From Streptomyces sp. KMM 9044 (GTDB taxonomy: Bacteria > Actinomycetota > Actinomycetes > Streptomycetales > Streptomycetaceae): a stretch of DNA of 64,000 nt. Every line of letters begins with the position of its first letter. Position 1 is the stretch's first letter. The notes under the pieces were generated by a model, which was not told where the DNA came from, ran no database searches, and saw only the letters and a list, made by a program, of their open reading frames with translations. The stretch lies in the NCBI RefSeq assembly GCF_024701375.2, contig NZ_CP113910.1, forward strand, positions 4,092,001 through 4,156,000. The letters run 5' to 3'. Of this stretch, positions 43,867 to 52,393 are shown piece by piece. A program made the translations under genes and the position numbers.

Positions 43867-45507
43867 CTAGTTCTCCGCGAGCAGCTCGTCCGCGTCCATG
43901 ATCCGGTACCCGTACCCCTGCTCCGCCAGGAACCGCTGGCGGTGGGCTGCGAAGTCCTGGTCGATGGTGTCGCGGGCGACGACGGAGTAGAAGTGGGCCT
44001 GGTGGCCGTCCGCCTTGGGGCGCAGCACCCGGCCCAGCCGCTGGGCCTCCTCCTGCCGGGACCCGAAGGTGCCCGACACCTGGATGGCCACGGTCGCCTC
44101 CGGCAGGTCGATCGAGAAGTTCGCGACCTTGGAGACGACCAGGACGCTGATCTCGCCCTGCCGGAACGCGTCGAACAGCTTCTCCCGCTGCGCGTTCGAC
44201 GTCTCCCCCTTGATCACGGGCGCGTTCAGGTGCTCGCCCAGCTCGTCCAGCTGGTCGATGTACTGCCCGATGACGAGGATCTGCTGTCCCGCGAACCGCC
44301 GGACGATCGCCTCCGTCACCTTCCGCTTGGTCGCGGTCGTCGCGCAGAAGCGGTACTTCTCCTCGGTCTCCGCGGTGGCGTACGCGATCCGCTCGGAGCC
44401 GGTGAGGTTGACCCGGACCTCGACGCAGTCGGCGGGCGCGATGTAGCCCTGCGCCTCGATCTCCTTCCACGGCGCGTCGAACCGCTTCGGCCCGATCAGC
44501 GAGAACACGTCCGACTCGCGGCCGTCCTCCCGTACGAGCGTGGCCGTCAGGCCCAGCCGCCGGCGGGCCTGGAGGTCCGCCGTGAACTTGAAGACGGGGG
44601 CGGGCAGCAGGTGCACCTCGTCGTAGAGGATCAGGCCCCAGTCCCGGGAGTCGAACAGCTCCAGGTGCGGGTAGACGCCCTTGCGGCGGGTCGTCAGCAC
44701 CTGGTACGTGGCGATGGTGACGGGCCGGATCTCCTTGCGCGTCCCGCTGTACTCGCCGATCTCCTCCTCGGTCAGCGAGGTCCGCTTCACCAGCTCGTGC
44801 TTCCACTGGCGGGCCGAGACCGTGTTGGTGACCAGGATCAGCGTGGTCGACTTCGCCTGCGCCATCGAACCGGCACCGACCAGCGTCTTGCCCGCGCCGC
44901 AGGGCAGGACGACCACGCCGGAGCCGCCGTGCCAGAAGTTCTCCACGGCCTGCTTCTGGTAGGGGCGCAGCGCCCACCCCTCCTCGCGCAGCTCGATCTC
45001 GTGCGCCTCGCCGTCCACGTACCCGGCGAGGTCCTCGGCGGGCCAGCCCAGCTTCAGCAGCACCTGCTTGATCTGTCCGCGCTCCGAGGGGTGCACGGCG
45101 ACGGTGTCCGGGTCGACGCGGGCGCCGACCAGCGGGGCGATCCGCTTGGAGCGCAGCACCTCCTCCAGGACGGGCCGGTCGGTGCTGGTCAGCACGAGGC
45201 CGTGCACCGGGTGCTTGAGCAGGCTGAGCCGGCCGTAGCGGTCCATCGTCTCGGCGATGTCGACGAGCAGCGCGTGCGGCACGGGGTAGCGGCTGTACTT
45301 CACCAGCGCGTCCACGACCTGCTCGGCGTCGTGTCCGGCGGCCCGCGCGTTCCACAGGCCGAGCGGGGTCACCCGGTAGGTGTGGACGTGTTCCGGTGCC
45401 CGCTCCAGCTCGGCGAACGGGGCGACGGCACGACGGCACTCACCGGCCTGCTCGTGGTCGACTTCCAGGAGAAGCGTCTTGTCGGACTGGACGATTAGGC
45501 AGGACAC
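43867..45507 (-). CDS. XPB/Ssl2-like DNA repair helicase with element-supplied start
   Basis: 546 residues. Superfamily-2 helicase of the bacterial XPB type: N-terminal damage-recognition-like domain, Walker A VVLPCGAGKTLVG, DEVH box ILYDEVHLLPAP, GLTATLVREDGRE, QYIDQLDELGEHL, and motif VI SRQEEAQRLGRVLRPK. 3'-5' DNA unwinding in repair. Streptomyces relatives begin MNGPLIVQSDKTLLL, whereas here the start is GTG TCC TGC CTA followed by IVQSDKTLLL. The first codons come from the integrated element: GGAGGT six bases before the GTG (45511-45519) lies in element DNA. The native start is at 57226. Confidence 0.93.
   Translation of the reverse strand: MSCLIVQSDKTLLLEVDHEQAGECRRAVAPFAELERAPEHVHTYRVTPLGLWNARAAGHDAEQVVDALVKYSRYPVPHALLVDIAETMDRYGRLSLLKHPVHGLVLTSTDRPVLEEVLRSKRIAPLVGARVDPDTVAVHPSERGQIKQVLLKLGWPAEDLAGYVDGEAHEIELREEGWALRPYQKQAVENFWHGGSGVVVLPCGAGKTLVGAGSMAQAKSTTLILVTNTVSARQWKHELVKRTSLTEEEIGEYSGTRKEIRPVTIATYQVLTTRRKGVYPHLELFDSRDWGLILYDEVHLLPAPVFKFTADLQARRRLGLTATLVREDGRESDVFSLIGPKRFDAPWKEIEAQGYIAPADCVEVRVNLTGSERIAYATAETEEKYRFCATTATKRKVTEAIVRRFAGQQILVIGQYIDQLDELGEHLNAPVIKGETSNAQREKLFDAFRQGEISVLVVSKVANFSIDLPEATVAIQVSGTFGSRQEEAQRLGRVLRPKADGHQAHFYSVVARDTIDQDFAAHRQRFLAEQGYGYRIMDADELLAEN
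45490..45495. other. attL core of the serine-integrase element
   Basis: GACGAT (ATCGTC on the coding strand of XPB) is shared with 57206-57211. To the left the sequence is native XPB; to the right it is element DNA. Short shared cores are usual for large serine recombinases. Confidence 0.75.
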
Positions 45508-45533
45508 ACATACCTCCGAGATAAGGTCGTCTC

Positions 45534-47174
45534 ATGACAGAACCAACGCCTGTCACAGCACGGGCTATGCCCCGTGCCCGACGCCGGAAGGGCGTCCCGG
45601 CCAGCGCGCCGGGGATGCGCGCCGCTATCTATGTTCGCCTATCACGCGAAACCGACGAGACGACTTCGCCGGAACGCCAGCGCGCGGCCTGTGAAGCGCT
45701 GTGCGAGGCACGCGGCTGGGAGGTCGTGGCCGCCGAGGAGGACATCGATGTCTCGGGCTTCTCACGCGGGCTCGACCGGCCGGGGCTGCAACGCATCCTG
45801 ACCAGGCTCGCCGAGCTGGATGTGATCGTGTTCTTCAAGATCGACCGCCTTGCGCGCTCGACGGTCGACTTCGCGGAGATCATGCGACTCGCCGAGCACC
45901 AGAGCGTTGCGCTCGCGTCGGCGACGGAGCCGCTCGACCTCACGTCGTCCATGGGCCGGGCCATGGCGAAGGTGATCGCGGTCTTCGCCGAGCTGGAGTC
46001 CGACACCATCGGCATGCGGGTGTCCAGCGCGCACGAGCACCTGCGCCGCGAGGGCCGCTACACCGGCGGTCGGGTCCCGTACGGGTACATGGTCGTCCCC
46101 AACCCCAACGGGGCGGGCAAGGTCCTCGCGGTCAACGAGGACGAGGCCAAGACGATCAAGCGGATCGTGGAACGGGTCCTGGCCAAGGACTCGCTCATGC
46201 AGATCATCAACGACCTCAACAAGGAGGGCGTCCCGTCACCCGGCCACACCTCACGCCAGACCACGGGCAAGCGCAGCGACTCCAAGCAGTGGTACACGAC
46301 GACGCTGCGTAGCATGCTGGGCAACCCCCAGTTGCTCGGCCAGGTCATCGAGGACGGAAAGCCGATCCTGCGGACGGACGGTCTGCCGCTGGTCAACCGC
46401 CCGCCGATCCTCGACACGGACACATGGCAGGCGCTCCAGGACGAGTTGGAGCGCCGGGCCAACCCCGGTGAGAAGCGCCGGGAGGGGACGTCGCTGCTGC
46501 GCGGCATCATGCACTGCGGTGTCTGCGGCGAGCGCATGTACACCTTCAGCGGGCGCAACGGTCAGCTTCGGTACCGGTGCATCGGCCCTCTGAAGTACCG
46601 CCAGCGGGCGGCCAAGGGGGAGGAGAAGCCGGGCGTGAAGTGCTACGGGCCGACCGTGGCGGGGGTGACCACCGAGGAACACGTCACCGAGCAGTTCCTC
46701 GCGAAGTACGGGCACCTTTTCGTGATGCGGATGGTCCAGGAGGCGGGCGAGGACTTCCGCCCGCAGATCAGGCAGGCCGAGGAAGCGTTGGCCGACCTGC
46801 AAAAGGATCGCTATGACCGGGGCCTGTTCAGAGGCGACGACGGAGCGATCCGGTACGCGGAGCAGTACGCCAAGCTGGAAGAGCGACTGGCGACCTTGAA
46901 GGAGAGACAGCGAACGGCGAAGCCGGGCGGCGTGAAGGCGGAGCCGACCGGAGAGACGCACGCCGAGCAGTGGAAGCGCTCGGACGTGGCCGGTAAGCGA
47001 GATCTGCTGTTGAACGCGGGCGGCTACGTGAAGGTGGCACCCGCGCGGCGTGGCGGGAAGAAGCTGGACACGTCGCGTCTGTCGGTGTACTTCGGCGAGG
47101 AGGGGCACATGCGGCGGGCGGCAGAGGCGAAGGAGAGCGAACGGGAGACCGAGGCGGCTGACAGCCAGGGCTGA
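45534..47174 (+). CDS. int: Large serine recombinase (integrase)
   Basis: 546 residues. Resolvase catalytic domain with nucleophile Ser37 in AIYVRLSRETDETTSPERQR and the Arg-rich FFKIDRLARSTVDFAEI. Recombinase domain VPYGYMVVPN... KQWYTTTLRSMLGNPQLLGQV. Zinc-ribbon around residues 326-370 (IMHCGVCGERMYTFS, RYRCIG, VKCYGP), then a coiled coil (IRQAEEALADLQKDRYDRG; YAKLEERLATLKERQR). Domain order and length match phiC31-like integrases that join attP and attB without host factors. It stands 38 bp from attL, divergent from XPB with only 26 bp between the starts. No recombination directionality factor is recognised in the element. Confidence 0.95.
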   Translation: MTEPTPVTARAMPRARRRKGVPASAPGMRAAIYVRLSRETDETTSPERQRAACEALCEARGWEVVAAEEDIDVSGFSRGLDRPGLQRILTRLAELDVIVFFKIDRLARSTVDFAEIMRLAEHQSVALASATEPLDLTSSMGRAMAKVIAVFAELESDTIGMRVSSAHEHLRREGRYTGGRVPYGYMVVPNPNGAGKVLAVNEDEAKTIKRIVERVLAKDSLMQIINDLNKEGVPSPGHTSRQTTGKRSDSKQWYTTTLRSMLGNPQLLGQVIEDGKPILRTDGLPLVNRPPILDTDTWQALQDELERRANPGEKRREGTSLLRGIMHCGVCGERMYTFSGRNGQLRYRCIGPLKYRQRAAKGEEKPGVKCYGPTVAGVTTEEHVTEQFLAKYGHLFVMRMVQEAGEDFRPQIRQAEEALADLQKDRYDRGLFRGDDGAIRYAEQYAKLEERLATLKERQRTAKPGGVKAEPTGETHAEQWKRSDVAGKRDLLLNAGGYVKVAPARRGGKKLDTSRLSVYFGEEGHMRRAAEAKESERETEAADSQG

Positions 47175-47201
47175 CGCCGACGTCACCGGACGCACGCAGC
47201 G

Positions 47202-47233
47202 ACGCCCCCACCTCGTCCGCCAGGTGGGGGCGT
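47202..47233 (+). terminator. Terminator of the integrase gene
   Basis: A perfect 12-bp stem ACGCCCCCACCT / AGGTGGGGGCGT with an 8-nt loop, 28 bp past the integrase stop, followed by a T-containing stretch. Confidence 0.8.
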
Positions 47234-47951
47234 TGCTGTCTGCGTTCAAGCCCGTACGAGACGGCGACCGTGCTGGTCGTCGCCGGCGGCGGCAACAACG
47301 ACACCGAGACGTGCTACGCCGCCACCCCCGACGGAATCGAGCGTCTGGGCGGCAATCCGCCCACCAGGCCCCGCGATGGGAATCGGCGCGACCTTCCAGG
47401 CCCCTGTGCGCGCTCGCGACGCAGACGATGCCGGCGCGCAACTCGGATCTGCTGCGGGCGTCCGCCTTCCGGTCGGATTGATCTGGGATGCAAACACCCG
47501 TTGGCCTGCCTACTTGGCATTGCGTGTCGTCGAAGAGTCCGACGAGGTGGCTCCGGGCGTGTACCGGGTACGCGGCGACCAGACCCGAGACCGGTCGGCG
47601 GTGAGGAGCTGACTTCAAGTCCTCCCGCAGGCTCGCGACGCTGTTGGTGACCGCGGTCTACCTGACGATGTGGGCGGTCGATGACGCGTTGGAACTGGTG
47701 GAAATCTGATCGCGACGAAGCTGCTGGCGCGTGCGAAGCGGGATGAGAAGCTGAAGACTCTGCCGCGCGTGGGGCGGGCGTCGGCCAAGTTCGCCGCAGC
47801 CTTCCAGGGCCCTCCAAGTCGTTTTCGACACCGCCTCCGAGCAGGTCGGCACCCACATTGGGGAGATCGCCCCGACGCATTCTTGCTGCTCAGGTGCGCT
47901 TTCTGCTGAGTTGACCACCTGCCGGACGGTCCGCTTCATGAAAGCGCGAGA
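47234..47951. other. Decayed coding sequence, no intact gene
   Basis: Over 700 bp with short coherent protein-like runs on the plus strand in different frames, for example VVAGGGNNDTETCYAATPDG, then LIWDANTRWPAYLALRVVEE, VTAVYLTMWAVDDALELVE and KLLARAKRDEKLKTLPRVG. None can be joined or identified. It looks like one or more genes reduced by frameshifts between the integrase and the acyltransferase. Confidence 0.4.
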
Positions 47952-49388
47952 CTAGGCGTCCTCAGTGTCGCGCGGTGACTTCCCTTCGTGGTCTTGGCGG
48001 CTGTGATCACGATCGAGTTCGCCGCACCTAGGCCCCAGCCCTTCATCTGCTCGGGGTGGCGTGTGGCCCGTGGGTAATCCAGCACCCCGGTGACCAGAGT
48101 CCGCCCGTTGGGCCTGGATGCGGCGTGCCAGCCTCCGGCCCCACGCCTGGCCTGGTGTTTCGATGTACCGGTAGGTCAACACGCTCACCGGCAACAGGAC
48201 GACATAGAACGCAACTTCCAGCACGAGATTGTCCCGCTCCCAGCGCCCGATCGTGCCATCGGACACCGCCAGCAACACGGGGTGCACCATGTAGACCGAG
48301 TAGCTGATCGTTCCCAGGCCGATCAGCCACCGCGGTATCCGTCGGCGCCGTAATGCCAGTCCGATACCGAACGTGGCCACTGCCAGCAGGAACGCCACGA
48401 TCCAACCGTGCCGGGTGAAGTTGGATCCTCCACCGTATCGATATGCGCTCCCCACAGCGCAGGCCACCACCACGGCGGCGGCGCCGACTGTGCGTCGCCA
48501 GTGGCTCTGACGGCGTTCGGCCCGGTAGACGGCTGTGCCGAGGAACATCACGGAAAGGATCACCAGCCCCTCCCACATGGGGACCGTACCATTGCACGTG
48601 ACTAGTACGAGTGCCAGCATGCCTCCCAATACCGCTCCGAGCACACGGAGTACGGGAGGTTGTGCGCTTGCGCAGCCGATAGCGGCCGCCATGGTGATCG
48701 CAGCAATAGCTACCAGCGGGACGACGCCTACCGCCCCGGACAGAGCAGAAACAGGTAGTGCCGCCCCTGCCGCCACACTGATGGCGGCGAGTGCCGCCAA
48801 CGCGACGGCGAACGTGGCTGACTGCTGGTGAAGACGGACCGAGAAGAGGGCAACGACCAGCAGGTAGAAAGCCATCTCATACGAGAGCGTCCATAGGATA
48901 AGGAGAAGGTTGGGAGTGCCCAGCAGTTCCTGGAACAGGGTGACATGGGCGACGACGACTGCAGCAGTGCTCTCCCCGCCGAAGTCCCGAATCTCGGCGA
49001 TGCCGAACAGATGGGCCGTGAGAACGGCCCCAGCGACGGCTGCCCACAGCGGGTAGATGCGGAAGATCCGCCCGATCCAGAAAGTTCGGATGCTTCCTCG
49101 TCGTTCGAGGGAGGCGGGGATGATGTAGCCGCTCACGAGGAAGAACACCATGATGCCGTACCGGCTGGTGTTGAACTCCAGCATCAGCTCCCGCCGGAAT
49201 TCGGCCATGAAGGAGTACGAGGAGTGGTCGAAGACCACGACGAGCGCCGCGATACCGCGTAACGCGTCCAGCCAGCTCAAACGGGACGCACGGACCGGCC
49301 CGACAGTTGAGGGTAACTGTGAAGGCACGGAGAGTGATCGACCCTCTGCCGGAGAAGTTGGGGTGGGGGGTTCCATGCCCATGTTCAC
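47952..49388 (-). CDS. Acyltransferase-3 family membrane protein
   Basis: 478 residues from GTG at 49388 (AGAGG upstream; ATG 49382 also possible). The acyltransferase-3 start is plain: RLSWLDALRGIAALVVVFDHSSYSF, then FFLVSGYIIPASLERRGSIRTFWIGRIFRIYPLWAAVAG with the conserved R..RIYP, around ten transmembrane helices, and a late IGLGTISYSVYMVHPVLL. Such enzymes acylate exopolysaccharides, lipopolysaccharide or antibiotics at the membrane. The C-terminal about 55 residues are polar and disordered. It is cargo of the integrative element; lower GC and weaker codon bias than the flanking core genes suggest transfer. Confidence 0.88.
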   Translation of the reverse strand: MNMGMEPPTPTSPAEGRSLSVPSQLPSTVGPVRASRLSWLDALRGIAALVVVFDHSSYSFMAEFRRELMLEFNTSRYGIMVFFLVSGYIIPASLERRGSIRTFWIGRIFRIYPLWAAVAGAVLTAHLFGIAEIRDFGGESTAAVVVAHVTLFQELLGTPNLLLILWTLSYEMAFYLLVVALFSVRLHQQSATFAVALAALAAISVAAGAALPVSALSGAVGVVPLVAIAAITMAAAIGCASAQPPVLRVLGAVLGGMLALVLVTCNGTVPMWEGLVILSVMFLGTAVYRAERRQSHWRRTVGAAAVVVACAVGSAYRYGGGSNFTRHGWIVAFLLAVATFGIGLALRRRRIPRWLIGLGTISYSVYMVHPVLLAVSDGTIGRWERDNLVLEVAFYVVLLPVSVLTYRYIETPGQAWGRRLARRIQAQRADSGHRGAGLPTGHTPPRADEGLGPRCGELDRDHSRQDHEGKSPRDTEDA

Positions 49389-49717
49389 GTGCGGCACCTC
49401 TCGGGTGTTCACCTGAGCGTCGGGCGAATGATCAGGCGCACGCGACCTGGTGTCGCGGGCCCGAAGCAAGACCCGACGACCGCGCCCGGTGCGGGTGGAT
49501 CCAGGGAACCGTCGGCCGAAATGCCGAGTCCAGTAGCACCCACTCCGAGCGGAACGCCTGGTCGGCGCTACGCAGGGCGCCGCCTTCGACGCACGAGTCC
49601 GACCTTGTCAGGAAAGCGATTTCAGTCGAGATGATCGAACGCTCTAGCGAGATCGTCGCCAAGCCTGATTGAGTGCTCTCGGTAACACCTAGGGCACCCA
49701 CAGCAAGAAGACAAAGC

Positions 49718-50305
49718 ATGCGTATCAGATGCCCCAAGAAGGTTCTCGTGGCCGCTCTGGCCGGAACGCTGATGGCGCTGGCCAGTCCCGCCATCGCGGA
49801 CACCCAGCCGTCGAACAACCGTGAAATGAAGCCCGTGGCGCTTCGGGACGTCAGGGCTGCATCCGCAGATGGCAAGTCCCTGGCTGCCGCGCAATACGGA
49901 ATCGCGAACAAGAAGTCCGGGAAGTTCCTCCAGCCCTTAGGCGGCAGCTCCGCCAACGGCACCAAGGTCGTTCAGCAGCCCTTCAACTCCAGCTCCTTGA
50001 CGCAGGTGTGGGAGCGGCACGAGTTCGGCGACTTCCTCACCTTCGAGAACTACAACGGCCTCAACCTGGGCATCGACCGCGCCAGCACCGCCAACGGCGC
50101 GGCCGCCATCATCGCAAACCCGGCCGGCGACCAAAACCAGGACTGGAAGCAAGTCGCCCGCGACGAGTACACCTTCGAACTGCGCAACCGCAAGAGCGGC
50201 AAGTGCCTGGGCATCGACCGCGCCAGCACCGCCAACGGCGCGCAGGCCGCCCAGTTCACCTGCGACAGCGGCGATGCCAACCAGGGCTGGGGATACTTCC
50301 AGTAG
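49718..50305 (+). CDS. Secreted ricin B-type lectin-domain protein
   Basis: 195 residues from ATG at 49718. Signal peptide RIRCPKKVLVAALAGTLMALASPAIADTQ with an AxA cleavage site, then a single beta-trefoil lectin domain with three repeats: YGIANKKSGKFLQPLGGSSANGTKVVQQPFNSSSLTQVWERHE, FENYNGLNLGIDRASTANGAAAIIANPAGDQNQDWKQV, and FELRNRKSGKCLGIDRASTANGAQAAQFTCDSGDANQGW, each with the QxW-like core. It should bind sugars outside the cell. No catalytic domain is attached. Divergent from the acyltransferase gene, with a 329-bp spacer that presumably carries both promoters; AT-rich stretches there agree. Confidence 0.85.
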   Translation: MRIRCPKKVLVAALAGTLMALASPAIADTQPSNNREMKPVALRDVRAASADGKSLAAAQYGIANKKSGKFLQPLGGSSANGTKVVQQPFNSSSLTQVWERHEFGDFLTFENYNGLNLGIDRASTANGAAAIIANPAGDQNQDWKQVARDEYTFELRNRKSGKCLGIDRASTANGAQAAQFTCDSGDANQGWGYFQ

Positions 50306-50460
50306 TCAGAGGGCAATTCATCTAAATCAAACGCCCTCTCAGAGCGGACAGTCTGAGACCGGCGGAGAATAAGTAGCGTGTTCCACAAGGTCACATTACT
50401 GGCCGGATCGCCACAAGGCGCTGGAAGCAGGTCACTTGTTCATCGACGGGTCCAGTCTAC

Positions 50461-52185
50461 TTGGGGCCGTCGATGAATTAGTGGGGCGTTTCTCGTTCAC
50501 GGTCTGCGGCTGTCGCGTGCATGACGTAGTTGGCGAGGTCGCTGGGGTCGACCAGCCGGGCGGGGATGGGTTCGGAGTGGTGGCCGAGGTCCTCGAGGTG
50601 CGGTCGGACCTGCTTGATCAGGCATCTCATCTGGTTCTCCCCGATGCGGAAGAGGTAGGAGATCAGCGAGCAGGACAGGCCGCGTTGGTCGAGGACGGCG
50701 GCCCAGATGATGTTCTCCGTGGTCATCTTGCGGTGCCGGGGCCGCTCCTTGGACGGCAGGGTGTCCAACCGGTCGCGGACGCCGGCGGTGAGATCGTCCA
50801 GGTCGTGGCGCTCGAGGCCGGTCAAGAGGGGGTGGGTGGCCAGGGCTGCGCCGAAGGTGTGCGCGGTGCGGGGGTGGGATCTGGGGCCGGGCGGGTGGAG
50901 GGGGACGTCGGGGATGCCGGGCTGGGGCGGGATCGTGTAGTTCCACTCCCCGTGGAAGTCGTCGGGGCGGATCGTGAGGGCGGCTGCGTGCTGTTCGCTG
51001 ATCTCGATTCCGGTGGGATAGTTGCCGGTGTCCAGGCGGGCGGTCACGGTCAGTCCGGTGCGGGTGGTGGTCGCCGAGATGAGGTTCAGGACGGTTTCGT
51101 AGCTGGTCAGCGGGTGGGCGCGCCAGTTGAGGGAGATGAAGGAGAACAGGCGGTGCTCGACCCGGTTCCACTTCGAAGTCCCGGGAGGCAGGTGGCACAC
51201 GCTGATCTGAAGGCCGGTCTCGGTGGCGAGAACGGCGAGGTTGGCCTTCCACGCCTTGGCGCGGGAGCTGTTGGAGCCGCCGCCGTCCGCGGTGATCAAC
51301 AGTCGTTTCGCGTGCGGGTATGCTGCCCGGCCCTCCTCGGTCCACCAGCGGCGCAGGCTGGCCACGGCGAAGGCGGCGGTGTCGTGATCGGTGCCCACCA
51401 CGACGAAGCCGGTGTTGCGGGCCAGGTCGTAGATGCCGTACGGGATCGCGGTGCCGGTGGCGTGGGAGGGGAAGTCGTGGTCGAGGACCTTGACCGGAGC
51501 GCCGGGCGGGGCCCACTCCCGACCGGGCCGGGCGAACAGCCCGATCTGCTCCTTCTTCTTGGTGTCCATGCTGATCACCGGGTCACCGGCCTTCAGGAAG
51601 TCGGCCACCGTGGCGTTGAGGTGTTCGAACTGCGCGTCCCGATCCGGGTGGTGGCTGCCGGCCAGGACCCGCGCGTTGCCGCGCAGGCTGAACCCGGCCG
51701 CCTTCAGCAGGGCCGCGACGGTGTCGCGGCCCACCTTCCTGCCCTGGGCGGCGAGCTCGTCCGCCAGGCGGCGCAACGACATCGTCGTCCACGGCAGCGG
51801 CCTCATCGGGGCGCCCTGCGTGTTGTCCTCGACCAGCTCCAGCAGGGCCGGCACCAGGCCCGGGTCCTTGTCCGCCAGGGCCGGGCGGCCCGCTCCCGGC
51901 CGTCGTACCCGCCCGTCCGGCTCCGCGTCGGCGTCGAGTTCGGCCAGGCCCCGGCTGACACAGCCCTTCGAGACCCCCGCGGCTCGCGCCACCGCAGTGA
52001 TCCCACCATGCCCCAGCTGCCGCGCCTCCGCGCCGTAGAGGATCCGGCGCTGCCGCTCGTTCAGATACGGCGTCACCGCCTCAAGCTTCGCCCGTAACGA
52101 CCCCGTCAATCCATCAAAGCGCCTCATACCACACCAACGAGCCCAACTACCCCAAGCAACCCGCTAATTCATCGATGGCCCCCAG
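50461..52185. mobile_element. ISAzo13-family insertion sequence
   Basis: About 1.7 kb bounded by imperfect inverted repeats of about 22 bp: GGGGCCGTCGATGAATTAG at 50463-50481 and, inverted, CTAATTCATCGATGGCCCCC at 52164-52183. A further copy of the motif TTCATCGACGG lies just outside each end (about 50437 and 52204), which may be transposase-binding sequence or the trace of an earlier insertion. Target duplication not evident. Confidence 0.7.
50478..52127 (-). CDS. ISAzo13-family DDE transposase
   Basis: 549 residues. N-terminal HTH (GGITAVARAAGVSKGCVSRGLAEL), then a DDE catalytic core: first Asp in DPVISMDTKKKEQIGLFARPGREWAP, second Asp in RLLITADGGGSNSSRAKAWK, Glu in SKWNRVEHRLFSFISLNWR. 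The MDTKKKE and ADGGGSN...HLPPGTSKWNRVEHR blocks are characteristic of ISAzo13/Rhodopirellula-type transposases. Frame is intact and full length, so the copy may be active. Confidence 0.9.
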   Translation of the reverse strand: MRRFDGLTGSLRAKLEAVTPYLNERQRRILYGAEARQLGHGGITAVARAAGVSKGCVSRGLAELDADAEPDGRVRRPGAGRPALADKDPGLVPALLELVEDNTQGAPMRPLPWTTMSLRRLADELAAQGRKVGRDTVAALLKAAGFSLRGNARVLAGSHHPDRDAQFEHLNATVADFLKAGDPVISMDTKKKEQIGLFARPGREWAPPGAPVKVLDHDFPSHATGTAIPYGIYDLARNTGFVVVGTDHDTAAFAVASLRRWWTEEGRAAYPHAKRLLITADGGGSNSSRAKAWKANLAVLATETGLQISVCHLPPGTSKWNRVEHRLFSFISLNWRAHPLTSYETVLNLISATTTRTGLTVTARLDTGNYPTGIEISEQHAAALTIRPDDFHGEWNYTIPPQPGIPDVPLHPPGPRSHPRTAHTFGAALATHPLLTGLERHDLDDLTAGVRDRLDTLPSKERPRHRKMTTENIIWAAVLDQRGLSCSLISYLFRIGENQMRCLIKQVRPHLEDLGHHSEPIPARLVDPSDLANYVMHATAADRERETPH

Positions 52186-52393
52186 GACATCTCCTGACCA
52201 GACATTCATCGACGGCATGGGCCGGCGCCCCACACCGAGCACAGATACCCCTGTGCTGACCTGCACCGAACTCTCAGCTCATGCCGCAGGACTGCAGCAA
52301 GCGGGAAGCGTGCTGGGTTCGAATAGTCAGTAAGTGCCCCTATAGGGGCGTAACGGGTGTGTCAATTTAACTGCTGATCTTGGTTGTTGAGGT

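Noticed and set aside
43942..45498. 518-codon plus-strand open frame over XPB
   Set aside because: Antisense artefact of GC bias in the helicase gene.
45507..45513. ATG (45511) or GTG (45509) as XPB start
   Set aside because: Both lie out of frame with IVQSDKTLLL; the GTG at 45509 meets a stop within a few codons. Only the GTG at 45507 opens the helicase frame.
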